A model generated the notes under the pieces. The model was not told the DNA's origin, did not search any database, and worked only from the letters and a program-made list of their open reading frames with translations. DNA of 64,000 nt from an uncultured Dehalococcoidia bacterium (GTDB taxonomy: Bacteria; Chloroflexota; Dehalococcoidia; Lucifugimonadales; CAJWER01): the NCBI GenBank assembly GCA_958296115.1, contig OY282442.1, positions 964,001 through 1,028,000 of the forward strand, given 5' to 3'. Positions 60,630-64,000 of this stretch are shown here, piece by piece. Every line of letters begins with the position of its first letter. The first letter of the stretch is position 1. A program made the translations under genes and the position numbers.

Positions 60630-61823
60630 ATGGACGAGATCCGCATCGGCATATTCGGCGTCGGATTCAGGGGATTGCACTGGCTGCGGCTCATCGACAG
60701 CATGGACGGCTACCGCGTGACGGCTATCGGGGACATCTTCGAACCGTTGCAGGAAAGGGCGCTGTCGGAGCTGAACGACCGCCAGGGCGTAGCCGCGCAC
60801 ACCGCCTACGAGGACATGCTGGCCGACCCGAATATAGACGCGGTTGCCCTATGCGTCCGCGCAAAGCGGCAGGGCGCCATGGCCGCCCAGGCCCTCGAAG
60901 CTGGCAAGCACGTGAACTCCGAGGTCCCGGCGGCCTTCACGATGGAGGACTGCTGGCGAATCGTGCTGGCCCAGGAGCGAACCGGACTGGTCTATCTCCA
61001 CGGCGAGCAGGCGCGGTACGCCGGGTTCTTCCAGGCATGGCGCGACATGGTAGAACGCGGCGAGCTGGGCCGCGTCCTCTATTGCGAGGGCGAGTATATC
61101 GGCTACCCGGGCACGCTCAGGTACCATCAGGACTGGAAGACCGGCGAATTCGTGCCAGTCGAGGACCTGCCCGAGCGCCCGGACGCCCGGCCCACCTGGT
61201 CCCACCTGATGGACCCCATCTACTACCTGCCGCACGAGCTCAGCCCAATCCTGATGACCTTGGACGACCGCGTGACGCAGGTTGCCGCGATGAGTACCCG
61301 CAAGCCGAGCTACGCGCATCCAGAGATAGACCGCGCCGACATCCAGGTCGCCCTAATGAAGACCGAGAAGGACGCGATCCTCAGAATGGCCTGCGGATAC
61401 ACGCAGCCGCAGCCCCCGAGCTGGACACATCACCACTACTACCAGGTCATCGGAACGGGCGGAATGCTCGAGACGGGCAGGACGAGCCGCGACCGCCCCA
61501 AGATGTGGCTCGCCGGCAGCCAGATGCACGACATGGCGGACGTGGATTGGCGCTACCAGCGCCCCGACGCGCCCCCAGAAGTCCTCGCCAGCGGACACCG
61601 CGGCACCGATTACTACGTCCACGCCGCCTTCCGCGACGCAGTACTGGGCAGGCTTCCCCTCGAGTTCGACGTCTATAAGGCGGTGGATACCGCGGCCCCG
61701 GCTATCCTCGCCGTCGAATCGATCAACCGGGGGTCAATGCCGCTCGAAGCGCCCGACTTCCGACCAAGCGAGAGCCGGCCCAAAGGCGAAATGCCGCGTC
61801 AACCGATGGCGCTAGATTCCTAG
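60630..61823 (+). CDS. Gfo/Idh/MocA-family oxidoreductase (copy 2)
   Basis: 397 aa, clear paralogue of 59293-60471 along its full length. MDEIRIGIFGVGFRGLHWLR, RAKRQGAMAAQALEAGKHVN, EVPAAFTMEDCWRIV and the C-terminal DFRPSESRP end are shared. It also lacks the usual Lys of the EKP motif. GGAGG precedes ATG 60630. The last 4 nt overlap the stop of the convergent gene. Confidence 0.84.
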   Translation: MDEIRIGIFGVGFRGLHWLRLIDSMDGYRVTAIGDIFEPLQERALSELNDRQGVAAHTAYEDMLADPNIDAVALCVRAKRQGAMAAQALEAGKHVNSEVPAAFTMEDCWRIVLAQERTGLVYLHGEQARYAGFFQAWRDMVERGELGRVLYCEGEYIGYPGTLRYHQDWKTGEFVPVEDLPERPDARPTWSHLMDPIYYLPHELSPILMTLDDRVTQVAAMSTRKPSYAHPEIDRADIQVALMKTEKDAILRMACGYTQPQPPSWTHHHYYQVIGTGGMLETGRTSRDRPKMWLAGSQMHDMADVDWRYQRPDAPPEVLASGHRGTDYYVHAAFRDAVLGRLPLEFDVYKAVDTAAPAILAVESINRGSMPLEAPDFRPSESRPKGEMPRQPMALDS

Positions 61824-63604
61824 CCCCACCGGACCCGCCATCGCCGCGACTCCCCGGCCGAATAGTCCGCCGCCAGCAGCGTCTGCTCCCGGCCCTCCAG
61901 CGCCTGCGGCTCGATAGGCAGCGGCTCCCCGTCCACAGCCGCCTTCGCCATCGCCGCGCCCCGGTACACGTGCGGCAGCGCGATAGTCGCGCCGGCCGCC
62001 GCCGAGTCAGCCTCGATGGTGAACTGCAAGACCAGCTCGTCCGGGTCGAACTCGCACTCCGTCATCCTCAGCCCGCGCCTCGCGTCGTTGAACTCTACCC
62101 AGCCCGTACCGCTCACGAAGTGGAACCCGCGAGCCGCGCAGTGCGCCAGCATCGCCTCCAGCCAGCGCTGAACCGACCGCGGCGCAGGCCGGGTCGCCAG
62201 CGGGTGGAAGTACGGATGATAGACCGTGTGGAACCTGTCTATGGCGGCGTCCGCCTGCTCCTTGCCGAGCCGTATGCACTCGTCTATGGACAGCGCGGGC
62301 GCGAAGCTCTTGTCCGTCGTCCAGCCGTCGTCCGTGGACATGGTGGCCTGCTCGTAGATGTCGAGCAGCTCCCCGTCCTCGTCCATGAACTTCACGGGCA
62401 GGCCGCTCCCGTTCACGTAGCCGCCCCTCTGGAACCGTCCGCCGGCGAAGTTGGTGTCCAGCCGCACGCCGTTCTCGCGCAGGTACTTCGCCGACTCGGT
62501 CCAGCCAACCCAGATGACCGAGTGCCCACGGTTCGTGACGGGGTCGTGCCCGTACCGGGCTCTGAACGCCCCCAGCTCGGCCCTGAGCCCCGCGCGCATC
62601 TCCTCCAGCGTCGGCATGTTGGAGACCCAGGGATGCTCCCCGAAGTCGTGCCCTCGCGCCCGCAGCGACGCCTCCTCCGCAGGCTCCAGCAGCGGATGAT
62701 GCTCGATCTTCAGATACGTCGTATAGGGAACGCCGTACCGGTCGGCCGTCGCCAGCGCGTTGTCCAGGTCTCGCCGCGCCATGTTGTCGCTGTCGCCGTT
62801 GATGAACGCCGCCGCCCGGGCGCCGTTCGGGAATTGCCAGACGCGCGGCATCGGCTGTGTCAGCGACGCCATCCATTCGAGTATCCGCGCCAGCGCGTCC
62901 TGGTGGACGTCCGCCTGTGGAATGTGCCGCAGCGCAGGGTCCAGGAACCCCACGAACAGGTCGTTCGGCTTGTACTGGAGGTCGCCGTCCGCGTCCGGCC
63001 TCAGCCCCGTGCTCGCCTGCTCGCGCCGGCCCTGGTGGAACAGCACCGCGCTCTCCGCCAGGTCATACGCGAACACCGCCCAATGCCCTTCGCCCAGCTC
63101 TCCGATGACGATGGCGGGGTTCGAGGTTACGTAATCCCGGTTCGCCGCGAAGTAGGCGACGACGGCGTTCGGCTCACCCGACCACGTGTACTGCTCGCCG
63201 CGCCCGTGAAACTGGACGGGGCCCATCTCCGCGCCCGCGTTCACCGCGCATATGCCGTTGAACGAGATGTACCGGTCGACGATGGACCGCTCCGCGCCCG
63301 ACGAGCCGAATCCGAGCCGGGCCGCCATCTCGCGCGGCGGACGCAGCGCGACCAGGTTACCGCCCTGCCGAACGTATCCCAGCAGCAGGTCCTGAACCTT
63401 CGCCGACGGCTCGATATGCGTCAGGAATACCACCTGCCGCCCGGCCAGGTCCTCAGGCCGCAGCGCGTCCCGCGCGAGGTCATGCGCCTCGAACCAGTTG
63501 TACCCCTCGACGTGCAGAATCTCCGTGATGTACCCGGAGAGTCGGTTCGCAGCGCCGCTGTCCCGCACCACGAGTATCGGAGCCGTCCCGTTCATGCCAG
63601 CCAT
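61820..63604 (-). CDS. Large protein with GATase-like N-domain and deacetylase-like centre
   Basis: 594 aa, no signal peptide. Residues about 1-230 look like a glutamine-amidotransferase-type fold (PILVVRDSGAANRLSGYI, VVFLTHIEPSAKVQDLL, ALRPPREMA). Residues about 270-500 show a NodB-like pattern: INGDSDNMARRDLDNALATA supplies the Asp, GHDFGEHPWVSN the His, and VYHPYFHP a second His pair. The C-terminus is a beta domain. A carbohydrate deacetylase or related hydrolase is likely; no family name is certain. GGAGG before ATG 63604. Convergent with the two Gfo/Idh/MocA genes. Confidence 0.6.
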   Translation of the reverse strand: MAGMNGTAPILVVRDSGAANRLSGYITEILHVEGYNWFEAHDLARDALRPEDLAGRQVVFLTHIEPSAKVQDLLLGYVRQGGNLVALRPPREMAARLGFGSSGAERSIVDRYISFNGICAVNAGAEMGPVQFHGRGEQYTWSGEPNAVVAYFAANRDYVTSNPAIVIGELGEGHWAVFAYDLAESAVLFHQGRREQASTGLRPDADGDLQYKPNDLFVGFLDPALRHIPQADVHQDALARILEWMASLTQPMPRVWQFPNGARAAAFINGDSDNMARRDLDNALATADRYGVPYTTYLKIEHHPLLEPAEEASLRARGHDFGEHPWVSNMPTLEEMRAGLRAELGAFRARYGHDPVTNRGHSVIWVGWTESAKYLRENGVRLDTNFAGGRFQRGGYVNGSGLPVKFMDEDGELLDIYEQATMSTDDGWTTDKSFAPALSIDECIRLGKEQADAAIDRFHTVYHPYFHPLATRPAPRSVQRWLEAMLAHCAARGFHFVSGTGWVEFNDARRGLRMTECEFDPDELVLQFTIEADSAAAGATIALPHVYRGAAMAKAAVDGEPLPIEPQALEGREQTLLAADYSAGESRRWRVRWG

Positions 63605-63664
63605 CACGCCCTCCTCGAATCTAATTCCCATCAAGGGCAAGGCGTATCATACAGCAACTCATCC

Positions 63665-64000
63665 TCAACCCGCCGGGTATATAACCGCCGCTCCAATGAT
63701 CTCCAGCGATGACCTCATCTGGTTCTTCCGCTCTATATCGTCCAGTTTCGATCGCGTCGCGGCTTCGAGATTGCGGACCCTGCCCCGGTGCATGTTCCTT
63801 ATCCTTCTGTCGAGGTCATCGCGCGACAGTTGGCGGTTGAGCCAGCCGAGCTCCCGTTCCGCGTGCGAGCGCACTGCCTGCCTCGCTTTCTCCGCCAGCA
63901 GCTCGTTCCTCGCCCTGAAGGTCTCCCCCAACTCCTCCAGCTGCTCCATCAGCGCTCGCTCCGCCTCGGTCACCAGCGCATCCACGTCTATGCCGCCATG
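63665..64000 (-). CDS. C-terminal fragment of a larger helical protein
   Basis: The frame is open from the window edge to a stop at 63665, giving about 111 residues. Long charged helices with LEELGETFRARNELLAEKAR and RRIRNMHRGRVRNLE, then a short hydrophobic end IIGAAVIYPAG. This type of tail is seen after SNF2/DEAD helicases, but without the upstream part the identity is open. It ends 61 nt before the start of the deacetylase-like gene. Confidence 0.5.
   Translation of the reverse strand, partial: HGGIDVDALVTEAERALMEQLEELGETFRARNELLAEKARQAVRSHAERELGWLNRQLSRDDLDRRIRNMHRGRVRNLEAATRSKLDDIERKNQMRSSLEIIGAAVIYPAG

Overview
The window is a gene-dense, high-GC bacterial segment (about 65% G+C by eye). 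Its gene families point to an uncultured Chloroflexota, probably a SAR202/Dehalococcoidia-like lineage: a DUF3179 pair, the SCO1664/DUF3090 pair, a TIGR03663 membrane glycosyltransferase, a luciferase-like flavin monooxygenase, many amidohydrolases and aldo/keto reductases, Gfo/Idh/MocA paralogues and Ni-superoxide dismutase. This placement is inferred from gene content, not from a marker phylogeny.

Layout. 1-409: N-terminus of a solute-binding lipoprotein cut by the window edge. 621-5005: tightly overlapping operon lysA-holB-mini ricT-LLM monooxygenase-SDR. 5059-7030 (minus): two adjacent DUF3179 lipoproteins, each interrupted by one in-frame TGA exactly where the family has the first Cys of its CPLC motif, each followed by the same SECIS-like hairpin; these are read here as selenoproteins. 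7100-9800: DUF971 protein, sucCD, tRNA-Ser(UGA). 9846-10820: repeat element A. 10844-15485 (minus): two PLP aminotransferases, a small lipoprotein, an intact and a degenerate amidohydrolase. 15486-17092: mgtE behind a structured leader with a 13-codon upstream ORF. 17097-31271: MFS remnant, TIGR01906 membrane protein, mazG, MFS exporter, inositol-phosphatase-like protein, SCO1664/DUF3090, D-aminoacylase, homocysteine methyltransferase, GYD protein, spermidine-synthase-like membrane fusion, exported isoaspartyl methyltransferase and two aldo/keto reductases. 31393-35884: solitary HigA-type regulator, TIGR03663 protein, amidohydrolase, FAD oxidoreductase. 36129-41710: peptide/oligosaccharide-type ABC importer (binding protein, DppB, DppC, second DppB; no ATPase). 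42135-42640: repeat element B (inverted). 42744-45159: DrrAB-type exporter and PEBP protein. 45156-48405 (minus): MFS exporter and a two-gene restriction-modification system. 48520-55277 (minus): nuoE-nuoF-nuoG-like genes with a zinc-ribbon membrane protein and a ferredoxin reductase-like flavoprotein. 55480-56460: repeat element C. 56514-59039 (minus): SDR, Ni-SOD and two small unknowns. 59293-63604: two Gfo/Idh/MocA paralogues facing a large deacetylase-like protein. 63665-64000: C-terminus of a protein cut by the window edge.

Main points of interest: (1) the paired UxxC DUF3179 selenoproteins; (2) a roughly 440-nt, GNRA-hairpin-rich element present three times, each with the same TTGACA/TAGTCT promoter, a candidate unclassified structured RNA or RNA-bearing mobile element; (3) the mgtE leader with a coupled upstream ORF; (4) the nuoEFG-FNR operon whose catalytic subunit lacks the formate dehydrogenase Cys/Sec. 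All calls come from reading the sequence; no database search was run.
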